DNA of 64,000 nucleotides, taken from NCBI GenBank assembly GCA_963969395.1, contig OZ017805.1, forward strand, positions 3,162,001 through 3,226,000, given 5' to 3'. Source of the stretch: Pseudoscleropodium purum (taxonomy: Eukaryota > Streptophyta > Bryopsida > Hypnales > Brachytheciaceae). Of this stretch, positions 12,801-24,655 are shown piece after piece; position 1 is the stretch's first letter, and each line of letters starts with the position of its first letter. A model generated the notes under the pieces. That model saw only the letters and a list, made by a program, of their open reading frames with translations. It was not told the origin of the DNA and searched no databases. The position numbers were made by a program, and so were the translations under genes.

Positions 12801-13245
12801 GGAATTGGAAGTAATCCTAAGTGACCTGATTGCCAGATTGGCCATTCAAAAAGTTGTGAGGATGTCAACTATCTTTTTCTACTACAACCTAATGAGTTGC
12901 TTGGGTGTTTGTTTGTTTCAGTAAGATTAGAGAGATAAAGAGAGAAAGAGAGAGACTTGAGTGGTATAGTCCCTACCCCTTTAAGGATCAATGGCAGACC
13001 CTCTGATGGTAAAACGGAGGAATAGAAATCCAATGAATTGAAGATATGAAACCAATAACCGGGTGAGGACGGATCCGAATTAGATTTCAAAAAGTAATCG
13101 GAATAGGAAGAAGAGAAAGGAAATAGACGGGTTGTAAATAGAAGAAATCTTAATACCATAGTTTGTAACAACATCCTAGAATCCCCTGGGACGATAGTTT
13201 GTGTCATCTTACCACGTTTTGGTGTGTAAAGATATTTACACCTAG
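9888..13245 (+). mobile_element. Family X repeat, copy A (about 3.36 kb)
   Basis: The segment begins TGTGGGAGTACGG and ends with the hairpin GTGTAAA-GATA-TTTACAC (13224-13241) followed by CTAG. Copies B (22212-25764, same strand) and C (27514-31045, opposite strand) share both ends and the internal order: leader, one long coding frame, about 1.1 kb of 3' sequence. Similarity to copy C appears to run on 10-14 bases past CTAG, so the exact 3' end is uncertain. No direct terminal repeats, terminal inverted repeats or poly(A) tail are seen. Copy A is the most diverged of the three and the shortest. Confidence 0.75.
10356..12141 (+). pseudogene. Family X protein relic, copy A
   Basis: The relic starts at an ATG in the same context as copies B and C (gcttcATGGTGGAGG) and ends near the basic C-terminus KKARRGK at the stop at 12139. 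Between them lie stops and frameshifts. The best-kept piece, 10797-11045, has motifs VTNTIFGALEDQIVHWGRV and NPYVFHFYHHKEVLSGQE. This copy keeps Trp (TGG) in IVHWGRV where copies B and C have TAG. A Glu/Lys-rich helical part with QLDWIERELNTTR follows at about 11190-11250. The deduced ancestor is about 650 residues. I do not recognise the protein; a structural (gag-like) or DNA-binding role is only a guess. It is certainly not functional here. Confidence 0.7.
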
Positions 13246-15540
13246 ATTGCGCGTACGAGAGGGTTCAAAACAACCAGACCACACTCCAAACTTCAATTTT
13301 AATCTAATGGCACAAGCTCATGCTACAATATAAGAAACAATTTAAGATGATGGTTTTGGTTTTTACAAGAGATGCGTACAACGTGCCTTGAGAATTGATC
13401 TAAGCGCTGAGCGCAAATAGTGATAGCCTTCATAATTCACACCAAAATCATACTTCTAGCTGTACTCAATAGCATCCCTCTTAAACCAAGAAAAACTAGG
13501 ACTTTAGCTTCATTCAATAGCATCCTTCTAAAACCAACAAAAACTAGGACTCTCATAAGACTCTACGAATCAAAAAAGAGTCATGCTTATGCATAATGTA
13601 GGATACAAGGATTTAGACCTTGCATGAATAAAATTGTTGTTGATTCCTTTGCCTTGGAGTTGATTGATTGACTAAGGCCTCATCAATAACAACTTCAATT
13701 TGGGCCTGTGCTACACCTACAAACAAAAGCCAGATCACACTCAAACTTAGAAGATGAAGGGAAATAGAATGCTATCTCCTACAATTTGGATTGCATTCCC
13801 TCTTATAATTCAGGAGGATAAAACACAAAGCCTAACAATTTGAACAAAAAGGTTCGGAAATTCAAGCAAAAGCCAGCTAAATGAGAAAATGACTCTAGTA
13901 AGAAACAATAGGGTAGAAGAAACTAGTTGCATGAGGTAATTAACTACGTCTTCCAAAATCAACCATTCAACAATGCAATCGTTATTTGAGTGTGCATTGC
14001 TATAAATTAGACATTTCTAAGTTGAAATAGCAGTCAAAAGTTCCTCCTACCTCTCAACCTCATGTGAAACAACAGCACGCTAGAACTTAGGCAAAATTCA
14101 ACTCACCAAAACAACAGCTTGCCTCTCTAGGACAAGTGAATCAATAGCTCACCAACTAGGCTAATTATCTTCTCCATCTTGTTTCCTTCTTGTTTTCCAA
14201 CTCGTGGTGTTCCACACACCTTGAGTTCCATACACCTTGAAAACGAACCTCATGAAATAGCAACTCAAAAAACAATAGCCTTCGCATTCCATGCAAAACA
14301 ACCCTCCCTTCTGCAATACAAGAACAGGAAAGACAAAAGTACTCAAAAAACATAGAAAACAAGTCATGATTGGAAAAGTAGACGTGCCAATCCCTAAGGT
14401 AGAATCTTTGTTGCAGATCGGACAACTAGACAATACCTGGTCTAGGTAATACCTAATCAAGGTTCTCAATCAGATTGATGAGTCTGATACCCGGATGAAT
14501 GTAAACTGGGGCATTGAGCTTAGGTCATTTTTCCTCTAGTCCTGCGGAGTCTAGCATTTTTTGGAAAAAATGTTTGTGCAATAAGGTAACAAGTTTAGAA
14601 ATTGCCCACATATGAGTTGAAACTAAATTTTGGGGAAGCAAAGCTTTTTGACATTGTTTTCAATAAATTTCTCTTGAAAGAGAAGGGGAATTGACATCTA
14701 ACTCAAGTTGTATTATATTTTTTGGGAGCTTTGCAAAATTAGTTATAAAATTTTGAAGCTGAAATGGCATAGGACTCTACGATCTAAAACCTCCTAAAAT
14801 ACGCATTTTTTTCCTATTGTTGAAGGCTATAAAAAAGCAACATTTACACATAATGTACATTTGAAGATGTGGGTGGTTTTGACAACTTGTGTGAATTTTG
14901 AGCTTGTTACCTTATTGGTATAGACGGCAAAGACCTAAAGGCTTGATCCATCAGAAAAATTAGGCACTTGAAAAAAATGAAGCCAAAATCTCATAGATGA
15001 AAAAAGTCAAGGAATATTAATTTTAAATAGTTGGCTTTTCATTGGACAACCTACATATAATGACAAAATTTGTTTAAAGATAATAGGAGGGACAAATTTA
15101 TCAATCCAAAGCTCTAAGAGGAGGTTTTCATTTCTTTGTTACAGAGAAAATGGAAAATGGAATTGCTTTCTATTTGTTGTTTGGGCTTTCTTTCCCATTG
15201 TTTCCAAAAACAAAAAAGACCATGACAGGTATGATAACTATATAAATGAAATCTGCCTGTTTAGGATGAGATTCAAAATGTTGGTGTTTGAATCTAGACC
15301 CTTTTATCAATATTCAATGTATGATTCAACTACACTTTGCTGATCACTTAAGCAATTTGCACACATGTTATTCTAGTATAAGGTATTTAAATTTTGTACA
15401 AAATAAGAAGATAGAAATCAAGGGAATTTGAATTTTTGATGTGAAATTATGCCTTGAATTGAAAAATATTGTGAATTTTCAAAGCCAATAGCTGGTCCAA
15501 ATCCATACTTAGCTGACATATAGAGTCTTTGAATGTCGAT
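13246..15540. other. Non-coding stretch, no gene seen
   Basis: No protein-like frame stands out; the open pieces near 14.2-14.5 kb on the minus strand look like chance. A two-copy direct repeat of 48 bp starts at 13466 and 13514 ('tcaatagcatcc...aaaactaggact'). The rest is AT-rich with no recognisable element ends. Confidence 0.5.
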
Positions 15541-15579
15541 CATTCAAAATAATTAATCACCCTAAGTAGTCATTCGCAC

Positions 15580-15715
15580 TCATAAGTGGCATTCATGAAC
15601 ACACAAGGTAATCAAAGTGTACCACCATGCAATCATTTTTCTTCATATGTGGCATTCATGAATGTACAAAGTAAGCAAAATGTGCCTCCATGCAATAATT
15701 TTTCATGATTGGCAT
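15580..15715. repeat. Two-copy 63-bp tandem duplication
   Basis: The word 'gtggcattcatgaa' starts at 15586 and again at 15649, each followed by diverged copies of 'cacaaggtaatcaaagtgt...catgcaat.attttt'. A third partial unit follows near 15710. The copies are about 80% alike by eye. Confidence 0.6.
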
Positions 15716-15964
15716 CAATCATTATGGTCGTCTCTTTGAATGCTTAAAGTCTTAAAACTTCATTTCTTTTATTTCCACACCACTTGATTCTTTCTTCATG
15801 ATTTGTGGCATTTCATGCACTTATAATACAATGCAAGGTTTACAAAACTTGGACTCTATAATGATTAAGAAAAATTAGCATGAACTTAATGTGTTTATGA
15901 TTCGTAAATGAACTCACACTTTCAACATTTTTTTAAAATGCACTCTACTTTTAGGCATTTTCCT

Positions 15965-16625
15965 ATACACAACAACTTTTACCTTCATAAGTCATGTACT
16001 ATACTTTAAAGATATTGAAGCCCAAAAACCGTAGAATAAATTCAAAAAATGGAAGGAAAAAAATACGTAAAAGTTGCAAAATACATAAACATCTACAATT
16101 CATGAGAAAACTAAATTCAGACTATCTATAAACATTTTTCTCCACAACAAATTTTACCTTCAAAAGTCATGTGCTAGTTTTAAAATTCATGAGAAAACTA
16201 AATTCACATTGCTTTTAAACATTTTTCTTCGTACAACAGTTGTTACCTTCAAAAGTCATGTACTGTATTTTAAAGATAAAAGAGACCAAAAGCCATGGGA
16301 TGAATTCAAAAATGGAAGAAAAAAAATATGTAAAAATTGCTAAGTACATGAATATCTGCAATTCATGAGAAAACTAAATTCAGATTATCTATAAACATTT
16401 TTCTCCACAACAAATTTTACCTTCAAAAGTCATGTGCTATACTTTAAAGATAAAAAAGCCCAAAAGCTATGGGATGAATTCAAACATGGAGAAAAAAATA
16501 TGTAAAAGTTGCAAAGTACATGAATATTTAGAATTCATGAGAAAACTAGATTTAGGCAACTTTTAAACATTTTTTTCTACACAGCAACTTTTACCTTCAA
16601 AAGTCATCAGCGGTACTATTAATAT
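15965..16625. repeat. Satellite-like tandem array, unit about 175 bp
   Basis: The landmark 'accttcaaaagtcatg' occurs at 15981 (one mismatch), 16156, 16245, 16419 and 16593. Spacings are 175, 89, 174 and 174 bp. Between landmarks the order is the same: 'actttaaagata', 'cccaaaagc.atggga', 'gaattcaaa.atgga', 'tgtaaaagttgcaaagtac', 'aattcatgagaaaactaaatt', 'aaacatttttctcc'. The 89-bp unit has lost its middle half. The unit length is in the range often seen for plant satellite monomers, but only four to five units are present. Confidence 0.8.
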
Positions 16626-18400
16626 CCTATTTTCTCCTCTTCCAATCATTCTCATTTTCTAAACCCAATTGAGTGCAAGAAAAAAAGTTTGTCAAAAAAT
16701 AAAATAAAAAATATATCTCTCCAAGTTTTCTTAGAAACAATTTCAATTTTTGATTCTATAAAAAAAAAAGTGTTGAATTCTAACATCACTTGAAAAACAA
16801 ATATTCATCATGGGCCTTCTATTCTTCTTGCAATCATCCTAGTTCGTGAAGTTTATATCATTCCTACAAAAAATAGGTGACCAAAATCAGAATTTATAAA
16901 ATAATATTATGAATGTAGTTTTAAAATTTTGGATTTGGGGTTTTGAATTGAAAAAATCATAAATTAATATATATGTATATGTTTAAGTTTCAAATAATTT
17001 TAACATTTCAAAGACATGTGCAAATGAAGTTCATACTCCTATTTTTGATTTTCATACAAAACCAACTTTCATTCAAAATGACCTATGGTTTAGGGTACTT
17101 CACACATCCTAAAGCACAAAAATTATGAGGTGCCTTAAGAAAAAGTAAGTTATAGCAAATTTAAAAGTCATGGGAAAATTAAACTCATGCTTCTCTTTGT
17201 ATTTTACTACCAAATAAGTTTTCCTTAAAGCATCCTTTCAAGTAACATAAAAAATTTTGAGTGAAAGGGTGTCTATTTTGAAATTTAATGTTTAGATTAA
17301 AATAAATTACTTTTCATTCCATTCCATTTAAATTACAGAATACTAGAACAGTAATTCCTAAATCGTAAAGAACTCAAAAAACCTTGTATTCTAAGCCCTA
17401 ATTCCTAACCCTACACCCTACTTGTACCCTAAAACTTTATTGTTTATCAAATACCCTAGACCTCTATTATGAATCATGGGAGCAAATTTAGTCTTGGGAT
17501 GCTTTTAAATTAGGGCAGTCTTATGCGGACGCTTTCATGAAAGTTGCTAACAATGTTTGTCATTATTCTAGAGGACCTGAAATTGGAAAAAGCAACATTG
17601 TCCTCATAAAATCCTAGAAAGTTGTGAAAGTACCAAAAATAGTTTAGGAATTCCAAATTGAATAAAGTAGAATGAGATATTCCTAAATTTTGTTAATCAA
17701 TGTTTATCATAGCCATTATGTAGGAAAATAGTCTCTTGAACAAGGGATGTGGCCACTTTTCAGAGGTCTAAATTCCATAGCATTAATGATAACGTGGATT
17801 TTCATTAAAAGAAGACATTTCTGTCGCAAAGTACCTTAGAATTTGTGATAGAGGCCATTTGAATTGGTTGAAATTTCTTCCTACTAAACTTATCCCGCAT
17901 TTTTGAGGCACATTGTCTCCTCTCAGGCAAAGTTTGTGTCTCCATTTTCTCTTGTTCATTTTTGTTCTCTCTATTTGCGTTTGGCTATTGTGGTCTTTAC
18001 AATTGTGCGTGAGGAAGCTATATCACTTGAGCGTAGTGTCATCTATTCTTCTTAATACATTGCAGTTAATTAGTGAAGGTAATTGTTGGACAGATACATA
18101 TTCCCATTTGCATTGAGTCATACTTTGTTATGTTTGTTTTGAAAGTGAAGTTGCTTTCTATGCCTTGTAGACATCTTTGAATGTTTTGGAGCACAATATT
18201 TTTAGTGTAGTAGAGATATATGTAGTGCATATTAATTGTGTAATGTATGCAAAGCATCTTAATCTTTTAGTTGTAATTGTTGTATATTGAATCCTACAGT
18301 CATTAATGTTGGTTCAATTTCACGAAAACAATTATGACTAATGCCAATGATTCCATCGAGTTTTTTTGTTTTTTTTGGTATAAATGAGAGCTTGATATTG
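16626..18400. other. AT-rich non-coding stretch
   Basis: No convincing gene or element end is seen. The short open piece 17913-18116 (+) is hydrophobic (LHFLLFIFVLSICVWLLW) but has no homologue I recognise and no supporting context, so I do not call it a gene. Telomere-like words such as 'taaccctacaccctac' near 17408 are isolated. Confidence 0.45.
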
Positions 18401-18402
18401 GA

Positions 18403-19236
18403 ATTCAACTCGTATCGAGTTAAAATGTACCCATGCAAATCAAAACAATATTCATCTTATTCATTAGTGTCAACTCAATTCAAGTTAACATGCTTTCTCC
18501 CGTTTTTTTTACTTGGGTGACAATTTCAAACAAATACATCAAAAAAATTTACTACTCATCTTCTATGGAGACATTCAACTTGAATGGAGTTAAAGTTGAT
18601 TTTCAATTTAGGTCTTTCATCAGCATGTATTAAAAGTTGTAATATCCAAATGAATAATACTTTAGAATGAATATATTTGTAAAATTTATTGTTCATCATT
18701 TGGCTAGACATTCAATTCGAATCGAGTTAAAGTTGAATTTTAATTTCAGAATTTCATCTATACTTAATAAAATTTGTAATATCCTAATGGATAATAATTT
18801 GGAATGAACATATCTGTAATATTTAATGTTCATCTATTGGCCAGAAATTCAACTTGAATCAAATTAAAAATGAATTGCAATTTTGGACTTTTATCAGCAT
18901 TTATTTAAAGTTGTAATATCATAATGAAGAATACAATTATGAATATATTATCATGGTTATTTGTTATCAAAAGATGTAGGTTTTTCTCTGCATTTTGTTA
19001 TTATGTCTATTCCACTCTAACTATTCCACTTGAATTGAGTTGAAGTGAGATAGTAGTACTGTTTTATCAATATTTTATCTTCATTTCTAGTTATGAGATT
19101 GTTATGGCTTCTTCTTGTGTTTCTTCTAATGTCATTTTAGCTATGACCGAGATCTTTATTGATTTGGAATAGAAGATTCCTATTTTGGTCAACAAGAGTT
19201 CAATCTACAAAGTATTTAACTCAAGTTGAGTTGAAC
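18403..19236. repeat. Tandem array, about 137-bp unit with palindromes
   Basis: Units begin with a palindrome of the TTAACTCGA family at 18573, 18709 and 18848 (spacing 136 and 139 bp). Each continues 'aaagttgaatttt.aattt', 'tttcatc', 'taaagttgtaatatc.taatg.ataat', 'gaatatat', 'tgttcatc.tttgg'. Further palindromes without the full unit lie at 18403, 18470, 19021 and 19215. The best arms are AACTCG/CGAGTT at 18405-18419. The array lies immediately upstream of the DUF7869-type relic that starts at 19319, the same position relative to a gene as the cluster at 7.5-8.0 kb. Confidence 0.75.
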
Positions 19237-19318
19237 AATAAGTTGGAATGTTCATAACTGAGATTGTTCAAATTTTTATAATAGTTACTGATCTTCCTTT
19301 GATTCATTTGTAGGCATT

Positions 19319-22160
19319 ATGGAAGATACCTGGGACCATTTTCCAAGGTATTCTTCAGATGAAGACGGATAACTAACCAACTAGAGGAGGTTCTCGTGAT
19401 TGCTGACTGTGAAGGCATACTGAAACATCTGTGGATGACGAAGGTTGTTGACCTCCACAATGCAGTTGGTGTTCATGTAGCTAAAGGGGATTTTTCATAG
19501 CGTAAACTCTGACCTCTTTGTAGGTGCTAATGGTGCACTTTGTGATTTGATGGTAGCTATTCAAATCTCAAAGTCTCTAAATGTTGAAGACGTCTTAGAC
19601 AATTGGAGGTACTCTCTTCAAGCCAAGCCAATTCAAAATGTATACTTGAATGGAGCCAGCCTATGCAATTACGAGCTTTATAATGAGTTCAACTGTTAGT
19701 AAGCAAGTCTCTTGCAAACACACTCTTTGGATATGAGACCGTACACTAGTATTGTAAGAATCCCTCCTATTCAAACCTTTGCAAAGGCCAAAGAATTGCT
19801 CACCTAATAGTCCATCAATTTTGTTTTGAACAAAGTCTGTTGCTCAAACAATTGTGTTCAACCTTTCCTAAGGGAAAAGATTCAAGCATTTTGGGAATGT
19901 ATGTACCGGAATACTACCTTCGAATTCCGGTACCACATGAAGTTGGATGTGCATTGGCAGGTCCATCCTAATGTTGAAGGCAAGAGAGTGGGCACTATGG
20001 AAATGATTGATGTTTGCTTGTCAGCTTGGAGTCATATTGCAAGTGTCTCTGAAACTACATTTCATTGTTTCCAATGTTACACGACTAAGGGTTAATTAGC
20101 ACAACCTCACGGTAATTCTAGTATGCTAAAGCCTCGGAAGCATACTTTGCAAGCTGCAGCAACATTGTAGTGCATGCTTGAGAAAGAGGCGGACCATATG
20201 CCACATTACATGCACACTCTTCCATCTAGAAAGAAGGTGGTGTTGAAGGTTCTACCAGCAACTTTTAAATGGAAGGAGACCATTCCAAAGGTTAACATAG
20301 CCAATACTTTGCTTGGATTATAATAGGTTTCAATTTCCAATATTAATAAAATCAAGAAAAGGAAATTCCCTGAGTACAATGCCAAGAAGCCTAGAGATAA
20401 TTTTGTGCACTATGTCAAATGTGATAGATTCAAAACTTTGAAAAAGACAGCTATTCTACCCATGCGTAAGAAATGGACTCAACTCTTGGAGAAGCATTTG
20501 GTCAAAGCTTAGGCGCATTGAGACCAATATTATGCAAATCATTTCAGATCAACTTTGTACCGTCATGAATGCTTAATGATCATGTATGATAAAATGGATC
20601 ATACTAAAACAGCTTCTCTTGTGTTTTCACACAAAAGCAAGTAATAGGATGGACTTATAAAGTTGCCAGTGTTAGTGACCAATATGATTGCTCACAAGCA
20701 CAGTGATTTATGTTACACACATTATGGACTTGATATCTTCCTTTATACTCTAATTATATAGTGGGGTTGTTAGCAAAGCTTCTTCGAGAAGCTGAACAAC
20801 CCCTAAAATATTCATCCATGGAATTGTTTACTAAGTTAAGGTCTATCCTTCTATTTCGAGTGGTGTTGCAAGGATCAGACATTTGCACCTCATCACTTTG
20901 TTTAGCCCTCAAAGTTCTTATTGCAACAACTTTCCTTCCTCCATTTTGAACATACAAATGGACAACGCAACAAGGGACAACAAAAATAAATTTGTATTTG
21001 TGTTTTGGTCCCTTCTTGTTGTTAAGGACGTCTTCCATGAGGTTTACATGAACTTTGTGTAGGTAGGTCACATGCATGACAACATTGACGCGTTGTTTGG
21101 AAGGTAGAATATGCAATTGAAGAAAGAGAACATTCCTACTATCCCATCTCTCACGAAATCCTTCATAGATGTGGATTCCATACCAACAATCCCTCATCTT
21201 ATTGAGGAGGTGCCTGATTTCAAGGCCTTCATAGAAGGCTCACTTTTGGATGGAGGTGAATCACTTGTTGGCCATACAAAGGCGCAACAATTCAAGTTTT
21301 ACTTAAATTTCAATGGTGTTCTAATCATGAAATACAAACACTATTGCACAGATAGTGATTAGCTCCCAATAGAAGGTGAAGGGATCAAGTTGTGGTGAGA
21401 GGATACTGAAAGACACGCTCTTTGGCCTTGTGGAAAGCCAATGTGTGTAATTCATCTTCCAATGTGGAAATTGGATGACATTTACAAGGGCTTATCAAGA
21501 TTTATCAAGTACTAGGAGACATTATGTAATGAGGATAGGAGTGGAGAGTACAAGAGATGATTTGAGCATTTGGTGTATTATTGGTGGGTAGTGAATGCTT
21601 CCTTGAAGGAGAAAATTGATATATTTGTAATATTGAAGGATGACTTTGGGCCTTCCTCTTGAGTATAAAGAACCAAAGGTGACAAATTTGATGAAGATGG
21701 AGAGGTTCATGAGGAGTTTGCAAAATATGATGCCTTCGTGGGGCAATTTTGTGATCACCCGTTGCCAACATTCCATGTGGCTTATAACTTTTATGAAGGG
21801 TATTTTGTTGTTGTTCAATCGGTTGATGGTGATTCCAAGCCTATATGGTTTGCCAAAGCCTTATCTGATCCTTTCATTAACCCAAATCATCCCAATTGTA
21901 TTTTCATTTAGTACTTTCATCCCACATCACGAGAACGAAATGTTCAAGAGTATTATAATAGTTGGGAATCTACCAAAGGATTACATTGGAATTCAAGGTG
22001 GACAAAACTCAGAATCCGATTTAAGAAGATACAAATTCTTTGATAATGGCCTAGAAGTCTAGGATCAAAAAAGACACAGTGGAGTGTGTCCTTAAAATCC
22101 CATATGTTTAAATTGATGTTATCAATAGGAGCTTGGCTTATACAACTCTGATTGAAAGTA
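19319..22160 (+). pseudogene. DUF7869-type transposase-like protein relic
   Basis: Protein-like sequence runs through several frames: a start at 19319 (ATGGAAGATACC), a Cys-containing piece at 19826-20095 (VCCSNNCVQPF), a stretch with MPHYMHTLPSRKKVVLKVLPA (about 20205), and DKMDHTKTASLVFSHKSK (about 20590). It continues with GLLAKLLREAEQP (20764), MDNATRDNK (20958), VGHMHDNIDALFGR (about 21063) and IPTIPHLIEEVPDFK (about 21180). The last part (about 21700-21930) reads YEGYFVVVQSVDGDSKP and NPNHPNCIFI. The VGHxHxxID.LF signature is, from memory, characteristic of DUF7869 proteins, which are widespread in plants and linked to mobile elements. Many stops sit where Trp is expected, for instance TAG after LFGR. 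At least three frameshifts are needed, so it is inactive. The family name is moderately sure; the protein-like reading is strong. Confidence 0.65.
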
Positions 22161-22524
22161 TTTAACGCAATGTGGAGATATTGTATTGGCAATACCATCT
22201 GATAGTACGAATGTAGGAGCACGAAAACTCAAACCGGATAAATTAGTCTGGAATTAGGATTTGATAGACTTGCAAATTTCATTTTTTTCGTAACCCCTGG
22301 GGATTTTCCCTACACTATGACTATAATAGAAATAGCCAATTTTCGGATTGCTGAAACCATTAGTAACGTTACAGAAATAAATCCAATACGGATTCGGAAT
22401 CCAGAAAAGTATCAGATTCCTAAAACCTACGTTCTAGACTTCCGATCTAGGAAACTAGGAGACCATTAGAGGAACGGTCTTCTACCCATTCTCCACCAAA
22501 AACTATTGGCTGTGCGTTGGATAT

Positions 22525-22535
22525 TTAAACCCACT
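22525..22535 (+). promoter_or_regulatory. Possible TATA-like motif of family X
   Basis: 'gatatttaaac' lies about 135 bp upstream of the family X ATG (22666) and is followed by a C/T-rich stretch (ccactgccacttctctttct). The equivalent position in copy A reads 'gtacttaagccc' and is followed by the same kind of pyrimidine-rich stretch, so a weak TATA with a pyrimidine-rich initiator is plausible. Confidence 0.3.
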
Positions 22536-22665
22536 GCCACTTCTCTTTCTCTCCCTCTTTGCTTACTGAACTTTGTAAATGTATAGCAGAGAAAAAAAGT
22601 GGTGAGTTAGCAACTAAGATAGGAAGACGACAATACCAAATTAGGTTATCAGTTGTTGGTGATTC

Positions 22666-24655
22666 ATGGCAGAGGCTGTCGATTTGACTACACAAAAGTT
22701 TGGAGTTGTAGTTCGGATGGTTTGTCTGATTATTCCTCCAATCCGGCTCACTGAGCGCAGTTAGTAGAGGACCTCATGTGTATCAAATGTGTCAGATTGT
22801 TAGATAGGCCGTTAAGCATAAAGAACGAGGAGATGATTCAAAAACTCATTTATGGAGTTTCAAATCAGTACGAGTTGACAGTGAAAGGTCGATCTGTAGC
22901 TTGGATAGAAGACATCTAGGTAGATGTCTATTCGTTTAAAAAAAATGGGCTCGAACTAGCCGAAAGAGTGGACAAGTACGTTGCCAGAAAGTTCCAAGGT
23001 TAGGCCCACTCAAAAGAGGGTTTTGTCATTAGTGACTATAAAAATGAGAGGCATAAACGGGTCCTGAGTTTTCTAATTCCGATCTTGTATCCGAAAAAAC
23101 TTACCTGCATTACGGTCATGGTGGTCAATACCATATTCAGAGCTTTCAAGGATCGAATCATCCATTAGAGGAGAGTGATTCAAGGAGTAGTGGGCATGCT
23201 AGTAGAGTACATGGGCTGGGCGAAGCATTGCCCTATCACGCCATATCTATTCCACCTCTATTATCACAAGGAGGTCTTGAGTGCCAAGGAGACTATTGAG
23301 TACAACACCGGAGTTGAGATCCTGAAATACAGCCTTACGGATGAATTGGAGAAAGAAGAGAAGGAATCCAAAAAAGAAGAGCAATCGGAAGAAAAAGAAA
23401 AAATAGTGAACCGGAAACAAAGGAAGTCCACAGATTAGGCGGCACATGGGAAGGTGCTAACACCAAAATGGAAGGAACTGATTCCAAATCTGGAAAATCC
23501 TCAAGAGCTAGAGTTCTTCAAAGCTAGAATCCAATGGATGCAATCGGCCAAACAAATATATGGTAACTTGAAGGATTACGTGGTCCTTAATGCAAGCAAA
23601 CTCAAAGTGTAGTCGGACCAAATTTTGGAAGACATTCGAAAATGTCCAAATCTAGAAGAGTTCCCATAGAAAGAGTTCTGACAAAAAGAAGAAGAAATCT
23701 AGACGTTGGAGGAAGAAAATGATAGCTTCAAGTCCCAACTGGAGTGGATGGAGGGGGAGTTGAACACAACGAGACGGAAAGAGACGGAGGCTCTCCAACT
23801 CGTCCATGACCTCAAGGAATTCATCATGGTTCCGGAGTATACAGTGATCCGAGCTAATCTCTACACTATCTAATTGGGAAAGAAGGACACATGACCGGAT
23901 CAAGGATGGTAAAGATCCTGATCGACTTTGAAGCCCTAATGGGGATTGTTTTAAAAGACCTATGGAAGTTGCTGGGGTACTTAGATTCAGAATGGGCTAT
24001 TGACTTAGAAGGGTTTCTAGAAGTCCCCTGGAGCATATTCTAGGATATTCCGATTCGACAGACTTCGATCCGGTAGGCTTCTAGTGGTCCGATTCAACTA
24101 CAATCAGAGGGACTGAAGTCTATCCTCACTCTAGTTGCAGGACCATCAAGTAGCCAAGGATAGACTTCATCAAGACCAACGGTATCTAAGCTGGAGAAAA
24201 GGGCAAGTGAGAAGTTTGTTCTAGCAAAGTAAGGGGTTTCTGTTCCAATTTTTCCACCACCTAGGAAAATCATGGCCGAAAAGTACATCGTATCCAGATT
24301 GTTGGTTCGCGGCAACCTCAATGCACAAATTGGAGTAATGATGAATTCGGCTCAATCTCATCCGCAAGATTTCTCTCATATACAACAATCCACACCAAAG
24401 CGGAATCATGTTGAAATTGAATTGAGTGAGTCGCCGCAAGCCAAGGATCTGGAGATTCAAGAGATTCAGGAGTTGAAAGAAGAGGTTTTGAAGTCCGGAT
24501 TTGAGGAAGAGATGGAATCGAAAGATTCACCTCCTAAGGTTTCACAGAAGCCTCAAACTTAGTCATCAACAAAGAATACATTGGTAAAGGCTTCGGTGAA
24601 GACTCCAGGCAATCAAAGTGGAAGTAACTCAAAGAAAGCACAACAGGGTAGATAG
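22666..24655 (+). pseudogene. Family X protein relic, copy B
   Basis: ATG in context gattcATGGCAGAGG, reading MAEAVDLTTQKFG. Recognisable blocks in order: KGRSVAWIEDI (about 22890), RAFKDRIIH-RRVIQGVVG (about 23150; the dash is TAG, Trp in copy A) and TPYLFHLYYHKEVLSAKET (about 23240). These are followed by an E/K-rich linker (23340-23410), a coiled-coil stretch with SFKSQLEWMEGELNTTRRKE (about 23730), a conserved helix-like part before 24000, and a C-terminal part 24272-24562 ending in S/K-rich sequence. The frame changes at least twice, and TAG or TAA replaces Trp or Gln repeatedly. Protein family unknown. The C-terminal piece is acidic (SGFEEEMESKDSPP) and then basic. Confidence 0.72.

Noticed and set aside
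17398..17455. Telomere-like words (taaccctacaccctac)
   Set aside because: Only isolated imperfect words; no array of the plant telomere repeat.
17913..18116. 67-residue hydrophobic open frame, plus strand
   Set aside because: Looks like a membrane segment, but it lies in AT-rich DNA where hydrophobic frames arise by chance, with no homology, promoter or conserved context.
20754..21197. 147-codon open frame on the minus strand
   Set aside because: Antisense of the DUF7869-type relic; the plus-strand reading contains the recognisable blocks.
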